Translations under genes and position numbers: made by a program
Shown here: in pieces, positions 9,465 to 17,108 of the stretch
Layout of the letters: each line of letters begins with the position of its first letter
How positions within the stretch are numbered: the first letter of the stretch is position 1
The notes under the pieces: model-generated
What the model was told of the DNA's origin: nothing
Seen by the model: only the letters and a program-made list of their open reading frames with translations
Databases searched by the model: none
Assembly: GCF_013149295.1 (NCBI RefSeq)
Contig: NZ_JABGCB010000006.1
Span: 1 to 64,000, forward strand
Origin: Novosphingobium sp. SG751A
GTDB lineage: Bacteria > Pseudomonadota > Alphaproteobacteria > Sphingomonadales > Sphingomonadaceae
Direction of reading: 5' to 3'
Length of the DNA: 64,000 nt

Positions 9465-10069
9465 TTGGATCGGTCCCACAGATTGGGCACCAGCGCATTG
9501 GCATAGCCCGAGATGAACAATTTGGCCGCGCCATCGGCGGTAAAGGTCGAGCGGTGGACCGCGCCGATATTGGCACCGTAAACATGGATCGAGATCGATG
9601 GGGCATCGGCCAAAGCATTGCGTACCTGATGGATGTCGCCATGGGCCGGGCTAAGGGCCTCCACCTCGCCGGGATCTAACGAGAGCGGAGGCCCCTCCGG
9701 GGCCAGCGAGCCATCACTCTGGCGGCGGAAGTTTTGGGATTCCTCGCGCCCGCGCAAAACGCCGACAAGGCCCCAGACGGTGTGATCGTGGATCGGCGTG
9801 CCCTGCCCCGGCCCCCAGACGAAGGAGACAACCGAAAAGCGTTCAGCGCTGTCGCAGTGGAGCAGATATTGCTGATAACGCTCGGGCGAAGGCGCGGCGA
9901 AGGCATCAGGCAGCCAGTCGTCATGGGCCACCAGATCGCCCAGCAACGCGCCGCCCTTTTCAAGGATTTCAGCCTCGTCCGAGGTACGGTCGAGCAGATC
10001 GGCCAGCGCGGTCACGAAATCGCGCAGGCGTCCGGTGTTGACCGGGCGTTCCAGAACCGCCGCGCTCAT
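9461..10069 (-). CDS. cupin dioxygenase related to cysteine dioxygenase
   Basis: A 202-residue double-stranded beta-helix protein. The metal site is visible as TPIHDHTVWGLVGVLRG (His-x-His) and a second-half His in GDIHQVRNAL and ISIHVYG. This fits the CDO type I/3-mercaptopropionate dioxygenase group of predicted iron enzymes that oxidise a thiol to a sulfinate. The canonical Cys-Tyr crosslink cannot be placed with confidence by eye. Its start overlaps the stop of ssuB by 4 bases and its stop overlaps the rhodanese start by 4 bases, so the three are translationally coupled. Role in processing the thiol product of sulfonate breakdown is inference. Confidence 0.8.
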   Translation of the reverse strand: MSAAVLERPVNTGRLRDFVTALADLLDRTSDEAEILEKGGALLGDLVAHDDWLPDAFAAPSPERYQQYLLHCDSAERFSVVSFVWGPGQGTPIHDHTVWGLVGVLRGREESQNFRRQSDGSLAPEGPPLSLDPGEVEALSPAHGDIHQVRNALADAPSISIHVYGANIGAVHRSTFTADGAAKLFISGYANALVPNLWDRSK

Positions 10070-10866
10070 GCCGATGCCCCTTGCGGGAAAGGCACGATGC
10101 TGGCCCCCACATCGACGGCCGACAGAAAGTGTTCAGAGGTGACTTCGCAGCCCAGATGGCCCAGCAGGCGCTGGCGCAACACGCGGCCCACATCGCCGCG
10201 TTCGCCGCGTTGGACGGTGATATGCTCCTCGGCCACGATGCGACCTGCGTCGAGCACGAGGATGCGGTCGGCCAGAGCGACGGCCTCGTCCACGTCATGC
10301 GTGACCATCAGGATCGCCGGGCGATGCACCCGCCACAATTCCAGCACCAGCGCATGCATCTTGATGCGCGTCAGCGCGTCCAGCGCGGCAAAAGGCTCGT
10401 CGAGCAGCAGCAGTTTGGGTTCGCGCACCAGCGCGCGGGCCAGCGCGACGCGCTGCGCCTCACCGCCCGACAGAGTCAGCGGCCATGCGTCGATGCGGTG
10501 GCCAAGGCCGACCTCGTTCAAGGCCGCCTCGGCGCGCTCGCGCACCCCCGGCCCTTTCAGCCCCAGCGCGACATTGCGCCACACCTTTTTCCACGGCAGC
10601 AGGCGCGCATCCTGAAACACCACCGCGCGGCTGCTGGGGATCAGCACATCCTGCCCCTGAACACTGTCCAGTCCCGCCAGCGTGCGCAGCAAGGTCGTCT
10701 TGCCCCCGCCAGAGCGGCCCAGCAGGGCGACAAATTCCCCCGGCGCGATGGACAGGTTCAGCCCGTCGATGACCGTGTTGGCGCCAAAGCTGCGGCTGAA
10801 ATCGCGCAGCCGGACGACCGGTTCGACAACAGGAAAGGCGGCGGTAAAATTGGTTTCGGCCAGCAT
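10066..10866 (-). CDS. ssuB: sulfonate ABC transporter ATP-binding protein
   Basis: A 266-residue ABC ATPase. Walker A is GRSGGGKTT (about residue 50), the signature is LSGGEAQRVALARAL, Walker B is LLLLDEPFAALD and the switch His is in MVTHDVDEAV. VVFQDARLLPWKKV (Q-loop) is typical of the SsuB/TauB branch. It follows ssuC by 3 bases. It energises SsuC for uptake of sulfonates bound by SsuA, and possibly also by the orphan SsuA-like protein at 21308. Confidence 0.92.
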   Translation of the reverse strand: MLAETNFTAAFPVVEPVVRLRDFSRSFGANTVIDGLNLSIAPGEFVALLGRSGGGKTTLLRTLAGLDSVQGQDVLIPSSRAVVFQDARLLPWKKVWRNVALGLKGPGVRERAEAALNEVGLGHRIDAWPLTLSGGEAQRVALARALVREPKLLLLDEPFAALDALTRIKMHALVLELWRVHRPAILMVTHDVDEAVALADRILVLDAGRIVAEEHITVQRGERGDVGRVLRQRLLGHLGCEVTSEHFLSAVDVGASIVPFPQGASA

Positions 10867-10869
10867 GAT

Positions 10870-11661
10870 TTAAGCCTCCGCAAGATTGGGGCGCCAGGCC
10901 AGAGCCCGGCGTTCGATCAGCCGCACCAGCCCGTCCGCGCCAAGACCCAGCGCCGCATAGACCAGCAGGCAGACCACGATGATGTCAGTGCGCATGAAGT
11001 CGCGGGCATTGTTGACCAGATAGCCAAGCCCGGCAGACGCATTGATCTGTTCGGCGACAACCAGCACCAGGATTGATACCGACAGCGAATAGCGCAGCCC
11101 TACCAGCAGCGAGGGCAGCGCGCCGGGCAGGATCACGTGCCAGATCACCTCGGTCTTGCTCAGACCAAAGCTGCGCGCGCCCTCGATCAGGCGCACATCG
11201 ACCCCGCGAATGCCCGAATAGAGGTTGAGATAGACCGGGAAAATCGAGGCAAAGGCGATCAGCGCCACTTTGGGCGTCTCGCCAATGCCGAACCACACGA
11301 TGAACAAAGGCGTGAGCGCCAGCGTGGGGATCGTGCGCTTGATCTGCATGATGGGGTCAATGGCCGCCTCGCCCTGGCGCGAAAGCCCCGCGGCCAGCGC
11401 CAAAGTGATGCCGATGGACAGGCCGATCACCAGCCCCGCCGCCACGCGCAGAAAGGACACAAACAGATTATCCGGCAATTCCCCGGTGGCCAACATCTCG
11501 ACCAGAGTACCGATCACCGCCGAGGGCGCGGCCAGCGTGCTCTTGGGAATCAGGCCAAGGCGCGAACCGGCCTCCCAGAGGATGAGAAAGACCACGGGCG
11601 AGACCCAATGGCCTGAAAACAAAGAGGCAATGCGCCGGTGAAGCTGGGTGGATTTGGGCAT
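10870..11661 (-). CDS. ssuC: sulfonate ABC transporter permease
   Basis: A 263-residue inner-membrane permease with about six hydrophobic segments. The EAA loop for contact with the ATPase is LIEGARSFGLSKTEVIWHVILPGALPSLLVGLRYSL, a near-textbook BPD_transp_1 motif. It is the first gene of the leftward seven-gene operon and lies 280 bases from the divergent LysR gene. The ribosome binding site is weak. SsuC/TauC family by length and motif. Confidence 0.9.
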   Translation of the reverse strand: MPKSTQLHRRIASLFSGHWVSPVVFLILWEAGSRLGLIPKSTLAAPSAVIGTLVEMLATGELPDNLFVSFLRVAAGLVIGLSIGITLALAAGLSRQGEAAIDPIMQIKRTIPTLALTPLFIVWFGIGETPKVALIAFASIFPVYLNLYSGIRGVDVRLIEGARSFGLSKTEVIWHVILPGALPSLLVGLRYSLSVSILVLVVAEQINASAGLGYLVNNARDFMRTDIIVVCLLVYAALGLGADGLVRLIERRALAWRPNLAEA

Positions 11662-11942
11662 GATAAAGCTCGTCGTGGCGGGGAGGGCTTCACCAGAACC
11701 CTAAAACTCTACTCGATCAATTGAGTTATTAGCGCGACGTATAAGCATTGCTCATATGAGACGTTTCCGACGCAAATCATTCTGATTTAATGACTGTTTT
11801 TCAATATTTTGAACCCTTTCAGAAGGCGGAATAGATTTGCTTTTGCATGAGTTATCTCTACTATTTTGATTGACAATAAGAGGTCAGGCATAAGATCCCT
11901 CAATTCCCCCCGGCGGCCCCGCCCGCCCACCATCTTCCGAGG
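11662..11942. promoter_or_regulatory. divergent ssuC / LysR regulatory region
   Basis: This 281-base intergenic stretch is AT-rich next to the coding DNA. Two perfect palindromes stand out near ssuC: TCAATTGA (11717-11724) and CTCATATGAG (11751-11760), and the second lies about 90 bases upstream of the ssuC start. Such dyads fit the T-N11-A type sites bound by LysR proteins, and the divergent LysR gene is the obvious candidate. The rest (11770-11880) is A+T rich and probably holds both promoters. Confidence 0.5.
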
Positions 11943-11948
11943 ATGCCC

Positions 11949-12782
11949 ATGCCCGTCAATTTGCCCACAAACCTGCTGCGCAGCTTCGTCGCCATTGTGG
12001 ACACGGGCTCGATGCTCAACGCCTCGGAAAAGGTGTTCGTCACGCAAAGCGCGCTTTCGCTCCAGATCAAGCGGCTGGAGGAATTGCTGCAACAAAACCT
12101 GTTTCACCGCGAAGGCCGCCGCCTTTCGCTGACGCAGGCGGGCGATCTGATGCTCGATTATGCGCGCAAAGTGCTGATCCTGCATGACGAGGCGGTCTCA
12201 GCCATCACGGCGGGCCATTTCTCCGGCCCCGCGCGCATCGGCATGGTTCAGGACTTTGCCGAAACGCTGCTCTCGGGCCTGCTGGCGCAGTTTGCCGAAC
12301 TGCACCCCGATGCCCAGATCTATTCGCGCATCGCCGGCACCGCCGAATTGCTGGCCCAGCTGGAGCGCCGCCAGCTTGACATCGTGCTGGGCTTTGCCGC
12401 CGCCAACGATCCCAATGCCATCGCCTATGCCGCGATGGAATGGTATGGCAAATCCGACCTGCTGCGCCAGAACGTGCTGCCGCTGGCCGTGCTGGAGCCG
12501 CCCTGCCGTTTCCGCGAAGCGGCGATCCGCACGCTTGAGGATGCGGGCGTGCCCTACCGCATCACGGTCGAAACGCCCAATCTGACCACGCTGCGCGCGG
12601 CGGTCGATGCCGGGCTTGGCATCACCTGCCGCACCCATCTGTTCCTCAATGAAGAGCCCCTGCAGATCGAGCATCTGGCCCCCCTGCCCCGCGTTTCCTG
12701 CGTGTTGCAGACCGCCGCCAGCCTCGATCCGGCCACCGCGCGCCTCGCGCAACTGGCGCGTGAGATCGTGGTTGCGCTTTGA
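11949..12782 (+). CDS. LysR-family transcriptional regulator
   Basis: A 277-residue LysR protein: winged helix-turn-helix at residues about 5-62 (LRSFVAIVDTGSMLNASEKVFVTQSALSLQIKRLEELL), then a substrate-binding domain of periplasmic-protein fold from about residue 90. Two in-frame ATGs, at 11943 and 11949, are possible; GAGG ends 6 bases before the second, which I prefer. Being divergent to ssuC it probably controls the sulfonate operon in response to sulfur supply, as CysB, Cbl and SsuR do. The effector cannot be deduced. Confidence 0.88.
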   Translation: MPVNLPTNLLRSFVAIVDTGSMLNASEKVFVTQSALSLQIKRLEELLQQNLFHREGRRLSLTQAGDLMLDYARKVLILHDEAVSAITAGHFSGPARIGMVQDFAETLLSGLLAQFAELHPDAQIYSRIAGTAELLAQLERRQLDIVLGFAAANDPNAIAYAAMEWYGKSDLLRQNVLPLAVLEPPCRFREAAIRTLEDAGVPYRITVETPNLTTLRAAVDAGLGITCRTHLFLNEEPLQIEHLAPLPRVSCVLQTAASLDPATARLAQLAREIVVAL

Positions 12783-12808
12783 ACGCTTATTATAAATCTT
12801 AAACCCTC

Positions 12809-12842
12809 GCGCCCCGCTTCTCACTGTCCGCAGGCGGGGCGC
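12809..12842. terminator. GC-rich hairpin between LysR gene and peroxiredoxin-like gene
   Basis: GCGCCCCGC (12809-12817) pairs with GCGGGGCGC (12834-12842) across a 16-base loop. It has no T-run on the + strand. It may weaken read-through from the LysR gene or be part of the leader of the next gene. Confidence 0.35.
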
Positions 12843-12888
12843 CGGGACTATCGCTGAACGCCTCGAACCGCAAAAGAGGCAGATCAGC

Positions 12889-13566
12889 ATGGCCCAATCC
12901 ACCCTTCACCAACTTTATGCCGAGCTTCAGGCCGAACGCGAACGCACCTGGGCGCCCGAGCAGCTTGAACGCAACGCCGGCCAGCGCCGCTCGCTGGTCG
13001 CGCGTTTCGATCCCGCCGCCCATCCGCAACCCGGCGATGCGGTGGCGCCTTTCACGCTGGTCGATCAGGATGGCAACACGCTGACCCGCGATGAACTGAT
13101 CGCTCATGGTCCGGCGGTGCTGGTGTTCTTCCGCTTTGCGGGCTGTCCGGCCTGCAATCTGGCGCTGCCCCATTATAATCGCGCGCTGTGGCCCGCGCTC
13201 AAGGCGGCGGGCATCCCGCTGGTCGCGGTCAGCGCGCAAAATCCGGTGGATCGCGGCATCATCGACCGCCATGGCCTGACCTTCCCGGTGGCGGCCGATC
13301 CCGATTATGCGCTGGGCCGGGCGCTGGGCATCACCTTCCTGCCCGATGAACAACCCGCGGTGAAGCCGGGCGACAACTGGATCGGCGCGACGCTTGGCAC
13401 CAACAGCTATGAGATCGACCAGCCTGCCGTGCTGATTCTGAACCGCGATGCCACCTTGCGCCGCCTGATCGTCAGCCCCGACTGGCTGGACCGCCCCGAG
13501 AGCGAGGCGATCCTCGAATATCTGCCCGAAACGCGATCCGGAGCATTGGCGGCCAACGCAGCCTGA
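12889..13566 (+). CDS. peroxiredoxin-like (AhpC/TSA, thioredoxin-fold) protein
   Basis: A 225-residue thioredoxin-fold protein. After about 60 residues of N-terminal extension, PGDAVAPFTLVDQDGNTLT begins the AhpC/TSA domain and VLVFFRFAGCPACNLALPHYN holds the redox site as a CPAC motif. A two-cysteine C-x-x-C is more like atypical peroxiredoxin-like reductases than classical 2-Cys AhpC, in which the catalytic cysteine sits in a P-x-x-x-T/S-x-x-C context. There is no signal peptide, so it acts in the cytoplasm. GAGG lies upstream of the start. It could reduce peroxides formed by uncoupled flavin monooxygenases nearby; that is inference. Confidence 0.78.
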   Translation: MAQSTLHQLYAELQAERERTWAPEQLERNAGQRRSLVARFDPAAHPQPGDAVAPFTLVDQDGNTLTRDELIAHGPAVLVFFRFAGCPACNLALPHYNRALWPALKAAGIPLVAVSAQNPVDRGIIDRHGLTFPVAADPDYALGRALGITFLPDEQPAVKPGDNWIGATLGTNSYEIDQPAVLILNRDATLRRLIVSPDWLDRPESEAILEYLPETRSGALAANAA

Positions 13567-13574
13567 TGGCAAAG

Positions 13575-13606
13575 GGGGCGCGATCCTACGTCGCGCCCCT
13601 TCTTTT
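13575..13606 (+). terminator. rho-independent terminator after peroxiredoxin-like gene
   Basis: GGGGCGCGA (13575-13583) and TCGCGCCCC (13591-13599) form a 9-bp stem with a 7-base loop, followed by TTCTTTT. It also abuts the stop of the convergent cytochrome gene (13606). Confidence 0.75.
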
Positions 13607-14337
13607 CAATTGTAATGCAGCGTTTTGGCCCGCGACAACACATAGGCTGACAAGATTTTGGCATCCGTCGCGCTGATCTTGCCGGCAAAGGCGGGCGAAG
13701 AATTGACCCTCCCTTCACGCACGGTTTGGGCCACCGAGGCGCGATCCCGCCCGAACAGCCACGTGCGCGGCCGCGTCAAATCCGCCGCCCCGGTCGCCGG
13801 ATCGCCCCAGCCCTGCAACGTGTGGCAATCATAGCACCCGCCCTCAACCTCGAACGTCTCTTTGCCCAGCGGGATCTGTTTGGCGTCAAAGGGCTGGCCG
13901 GAAAGCTTCAGCACATATTCGGTGACCGCCGCGATCTCATCCGGCTCAAGGCTTTGCCCCACCCCGCGCGCAGGCATCGTGGGCCAGTTCCGCGTTTTGG
14001 GATCGGGCGCGCGGATGCCGTGCAGGATCGTCTGCTCGACATCGCTGGCCTTCATGTTGAACGTGTCAATGTCATCGCCGCCAAACAGCCAGCGATCATC
14101 GGTCAGATCGGGCACATGCGCCCCTGGCGCCCCTTTCAGATCCGCGCCATGACAGGACGCGCAATGCCGGGCAAACAGAGGCGGGGCCAGCCTGATCGCC
14201 TCGGCGCGCAGCTTCGGATTATCCCAGATCGCATTGGCCGAGGCCGCCTCCAGCGCTCCGCTGGGCCGATCCGCACTGCAGGCGGCCAAAGCCGCAAGGC
14301 CGGCGAGGGCAAGCATGGATCGGGCATGGTGCATCAT
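13606..14337 (-). CDS. diheme c-type cytochrome lipoprotein
   Basis: A 243-residue secreted protein with a lipobox (LAALAAC) after a short hydrophobic signal, then two haem c sites: CASCH (about residue 59) and CYDCH (about residue 169). The spacing and sequence (APPLFARHCASCHGADLKG, then GSDLF-like PDLTDDRWLFGG) resemble the CcoP/FixP-type diheme domain without its membrane helix. I start at the ATG at 14337, which has AAAGAA seven bases upstream and leaves a clean signal; ATGs at 14352 and 14406 are alternatives. It is divergent to the duplicated A-B module; electron transfer for that module or for a periplasmic dehydrogenase is possible. Confidence 0.83.
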   Translation of the reverse strand: MMHHARSMLALAGLAALAACSADRPSGALEAASANAIWDNPKLRAEAIRLAPPLFARHCASCHGADLKGAPGAHVPDLTDDRWLFGGDDIDTFNMKASDVEQTILHGIRAPDPKTRNWPTMPARGVGQSLEPDEIAAVTEYVLKLSGQPFDAKQIPLGKETFEVEGGCYDCHTLQGWGDPATGAADLTRPRTWLFGRDRASVAQTVREGRVNSSPAFAGKISATDAKILSAYVLSRAKTLHYN

Positions 14338-14504
14338 CGCATATTCTTTCATCACTTTGGAAAATTTGCCCCGAACGCTAGGGCGCAGGACCGGCGCGTC
14401 CACCAAGTTTTCCTCATTAGCTTCGATGAAAATCTGAATTCACCTTGGGCGCGGGATCGTTAAAGCGATATTCTCAATTATTGTGATAGAGTTTAGGCCC
14501 GCCC

Positions 14505-15356
14505 ATGCTCCCTCTTCTTTCCACGCTGCTGTCCGCGACCTTGGCCGCCGCCCCGCCGCCCGAACCGGTCAACCCGGCCCCCACCCGCACTTCTCTGGCC
14601 GCGATTGCCGACCAGCCCGATCTGTCGGGCGTGTGGACGCCGGGTCCGCTGGACAAATATGCGCCGGGCAACAGCACCGAGCCGAAGTGGCGAGCCGAAA
14701 TCGCCCCCATCTATGCCCGCCTCAAACAGCTCGACGCCGATGGCAAGCCCCAGAATATCTGGGTCAACTGCCTGCCCGAGGGCCTGCCCTCAAGCTGGAC
14801 CCAGACGCTCAACTCGGTCGAATTCCTGCAAACGCCGGGCCGCATCACCATTCTGGGCGAGCTGGACGGCAACCGCCTGCGCCGCGTGTGGACCGATGGC
14901 CGCCCCCATCCCGCCGATCCTGACCCCACCTTTTCGGGCCATTCGATCGGCCATTGGGAAGGGCAGACGCTGGTGATCGACACGGTGGGATTTCTGCCGC
15001 AGGTGTTCATTTCTACCGGGCAAGGCGTTGGCATACCCAACAATGGCGACATGCATGTGGTCGAGCGCATCACGCTGACCGGGCCGGATACGGCGCGGGT
15101 CGATCTGGTGGTCGATGCGCCCCATGTGCTGGCCCAGCCTTGGCACGCCACCCGCCTGCTCAACCGCCATCGTGAGCGCAAATTCGATCTGGTCGAAAGC
15201 TCGTGCCGCCAGGGCGATTTTATCGAAAGCACCGACAAGGACGGCCTCGCCATCTTTGCCCCGCTGCCCAAGGACGAAGGCGGGGCCACCCTGCCGCCCG
15301 ATCAGGCCGGCCCGCTGGTGGCGTCAAATCCGGCGGCCCCCAAGGAGAAGAAATGA
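14505..15356 (+). CDS. secreted protein of unknown function, module copy A1
   Basis: A 283-residue protein with an N-terminal signal peptide (cleavage likely near residue 16) and no membrane helix afterwards. I do not know a function. Landmarks are DLSGVWTPG, NCLPEGLPSSW, the core TPGRITILGELDGNRLRRVWTDGRPHPADPDPTF, IGHWEGQTLVIDTVGFLPQ, and a Cys late in the chain (SSCRQGDF). The gene at 15778-16596 repeats all of these. The family is common in sphingomonads beside DUF6152 genes. Two conserved cysteines could form a disulfide in the periplasm. Its stop overlaps the next start (ATGATGA). Confidence 0.75.
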   Translation: MLPLLSTLLSATLAAAPPPEPVNPAPTRTSLAAIADQPDLSGVWTPGPLDKYAPGNSTEPKWRAEIAPIYARLKQLDADGKPQNIWVNCLPEGLPSSWTQTLNSVEFLQTPGRITILGELDGNRLRRVWTDGRPHPADPDPTFSGHSIGHWEGQTLVIDTVGFLPQVFISTGQGVGIPNNGDMHVVERITLTGPDTARVDLVVDAPHVLAQPWHATRLLNRHRERKFDLVESSCRQGDFIESTDKDGLAIFAPLPKDEGGATLPPDQAGPLVASNPAAPKEKK

Positions 15357-15781
15357 TGAGTTCTCGCCGCCTTCTGGGCTGCATCGCCGCGCTTGGCCTT
15401 GCGCTAGGCACGGGCTTGACCCCGGCCATCGCCCATCACAGTTTTTCGATGTTCGATCCTTCCAAGCCGATACAATTCGAGGCCACCGTCCAGACATTCC
15501 AATGGACTGCACCCCATGCCGTGCTGTGGGTTCAGGCCGGACAGGTGGGCGCCTATGCGCCGGGCCTGTGGTCGCTCGAATTGCCCACCAGTCCGGCCAA
15601 TCTGGCCAAGATGGGCTGGAGCCGCAATGTGGTGAAGCCGGGAGACAAGGTGATCGTTTCGATCAACCCGATCCGCGATGGACGCCGCGCGGGCCAGTTC
15701 AAAAAGCTGACCATCGCCGCCACGGGACAGGTGCTTGAAGCGCTCAACATCCCCGGCGCGTCACAGCAGCCGCCCAAATGA
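15353..15781 (+). CDS. DUF6152-type secreted protein, module copy B1
   Basis: A 142-residue protein. The signal peptide ends TPAIA, and the next residues are HHSFSMFDPSKPIQFEATV, the DUF6152 hallmark, so the mature chain is predicted to begin His-His. The body is a small beta-rich domain with WTAPHAVLWVQAG, WSLELPTSPANLAKMGWSRN and KVIVSINPIRDG. Start ATG at 15353 has AAGGAG just upstream and overlaps the A1 stop. No function is known to me; the N-terminal histidines suggest metal binding (see findings). It is followed by A2 with a 4-base overlap. Confidence 0.8.
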   Translation: MMSSRRLLGCIAALGLALGTGLTPAIAHHSFSMFDPSKPIQFEATVQTFQWTAPHAVLWVQAGQVGAYAPGLWSLELPTSPANLAKMGWSRNVVKPGDKVIVSINPIRDGRRAGQFKKLTIAATGQVLEALNIPGASQQPPK

Positions 15782-16596
15782 TCCGCGCGCCCTTCTTTGC
15801 GCTGGCGCTGACGCTGAGCCCGCCCGCTTTGGCCGCTCCGGCCGATGATCCGATCACGCCCGCCCCCACGATCAAGGACTGGCTGGAGCTGGCCCATCGC
15901 CCGGACTGGAGCGGTTCCTGGTTCCCCGTGATCTCGGATCAGTTCGCGCAGGTGAACACCAATCCGCCGCCTTGGAAGCCCGAGGTGCAAAAGCAGATCG
16001 ACCATTGGGATGCCGAGGAAAAGGCGGGCCGCCCGCGCGGCCTGCTGCTCGATTGCCTGCCGCATGGCGTGCCGACCTTCTATCTCATCACCCATAATTC
16101 CATCGAGATCCTGTCCACACCGGGCCGCGTGACCATTCTGGGCGAGAGCGACGGCAACCGTCTGGTGCGGATCTGGACCGACGGGCGCAAGGCCCCGGCC
16201 GATCCTGACCCCAGTTTCCACGGCTATAATATCGGCGTCTGGCAAGGCGATACGCTGGCGGTCTCTACCACCGCGATCCTGCCGCAAACGTGGCTGGCCG
16301 TGTCCGAAGCGGTGGGCATCGCCATTGGCGAGGGCGCGCATGTCGACCAGAAATTCCACCTGATCGGCCCGGATACGCTGGCGGTCGATCTGACCATCAC
16401 CGCGCCCGCCGTGTTGACGCGGCCATGGCAGACCCGCCGCCTGTTCACCCGCAAGCGCGCACGCAGCTATGAGATCGTCGAGGGCGTGTGCCGTCAGGGC
16501 GATTTTGAGGAAACCACCGACCAATGGGGCAATCCGGCATGGCGCCCGGTGGCGCAATCGGCCGATGGCAACGTGCTGGCCGCCCCGGCGAAATAA
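15778..16596 (+). CDS. secreted protein of unknown function, module copy A2
   Basis: A 272-residue paralogue of A1 with a signal peptide (cleavage after about residue 19, PALA). It keeps DWSGSWFP, DCLPHGVPTF, TPGRVTILGESDGNRLVRIWTDGRKAPADPDPSF, IGVWQGDTLAVSTTAILPQ and VCRQGDFEETTD in the same order. The conserved Cys pair (CLP and CRQGD) is kept. Differences lie mainly in the N-terminal 70 residues, so the two may bind different ligands. The start overlaps the B1 stop by 4 bases, so A1-B1-A2-B2 is one transcription and translation unit. Confidence 0.75.
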   Translation: MIRAPFFALALTLSPPALAAPADDPITPAPTIKDWLELAHRPDWSGSWFPVISDQFAQVNTNPPPWKPEVQKQIDHWDAEEKAGRPRGLLLDCLPHGVPTFYLITHNSIEILSTPGRVTILGESDGNRLVRIWTDGRKAPADPDPSFHGYNIGVWQGDTLAVSTTAILPQTWLAVSEAVGIAIGEGAHVDQKFHLIGPDTLAVDLTITAPAVLTRPWQTRRLFTRKRARSYEIVEGVCRQGDFEETTDQWGNPAWRPVAQSADGNVLAAPAK

Positions 16597-16608
16597 GGAG
16601 CAATGGCG

Positions 16609-17013
16609 ATGTTGAAGAAGATCCTCTCCGCAGGCGCGCTGGCCGCCACACTGGCCTTATCGGCCCCCTCGCTGGCGCATCACAGCTTTGCCATGTTCGA
16701 CCAGACCAAGGTGATCAATCTGCGCGGCACGATCAGCAGCTATCGCTGGGTCAACCCGCATGTCTCGCTGTTTGTCGAAGTGCAGGATGGACCGGTCAAG
16801 CATGGCGTCTGGGCGGTGGAACTGACCAGTCCGGGCAATCTGACCCGGCTGGGCTGGAGCCGCCAGTCGCTGAAAGTGGGCGACAAGGTGGACATCGAGG
16901 TCAACCCGCTGCGCGATGGCGCGTTGGGCGGAGGTTTTCGCAAGGCGACGATCCTGTCCACCGGGCAGGTGCTTCAGGCGCGGCTGGTCGAAATCGAGAA
17001 GCCGGGGGGCTGA
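16609..17013 (+). CDS. DUF6152-type secreted protein, module copy B2
   Basis: A 134-residue paralogue of B1. The signal peptide ends APSLA and is followed by HHSFAMFDQTKVINLRGTI, so again the predicted mature N-terminus is His-His. VNPHVSLFVEVQDGP, WAVELTSPGNLTRLGWSRQSL and DIEVNPLRDGALGGGF match B1 position by position. I chose the ATG at 16609, 8 bases after AAGGAG; one two codons earlier would be only 2 bases from it. It ends the operon before two hairpins. Confidence 0.8.
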   Translation: MLKKILSAGALAATLALSAPSLAHHSFAMFDQTKVINLRGTISSYRWVNPHVSLFVEVQDGPVKHGVWAVELTSPGNLTRLGWSRQSLKVGDKVDIEVNPLRDGALGGGFRKATILSTGQVLQARLVEIEKPGG

Positions 17014-17029
17014 AACCACGCGATCCCTC

Positions 17030-17063
17030 ACGCGGCGCGGTTCTTCTCTTTCCCGCGCCGCGT
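17030..17063 (+). terminator. first hairpin downstream of the A-B module
   Basis: ACGCGGCGCGG (17030-17040) pairs exactly with CCGCGCCGCGT (17053-17063), loop 12 bases. It precedes the T-tailed terminator by 8 bases and probably supports it. Confidence 0.5.
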
Positions 17064-17070
17064 CCCGCTT

Positions 17071-17105
17071 GGGGCGGATGCCACACCGGCATCCGCCCCT
17101 TTTTT
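17071..17105 (+). terminator. rho-independent terminator of the A-B module operon
   Basis: GGGGCGGATGCC (17071-17082) and GGCATCCGCCCC (17088-17099) make a perfect 12-bp stem with a 5-base loop, followed by six T. The convergent gene stops at 17109. Confidence 0.9.
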
Positions 17106-17108
17106 GCG

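Noticed and set aside
15203..15352. Longer N-terminus for the B1 protein
   Set aside because: The extra 50 residues are an out-of-frame read of A1; the ATG at 15353 has a ribosome binding site and begins a proper signal peptide.
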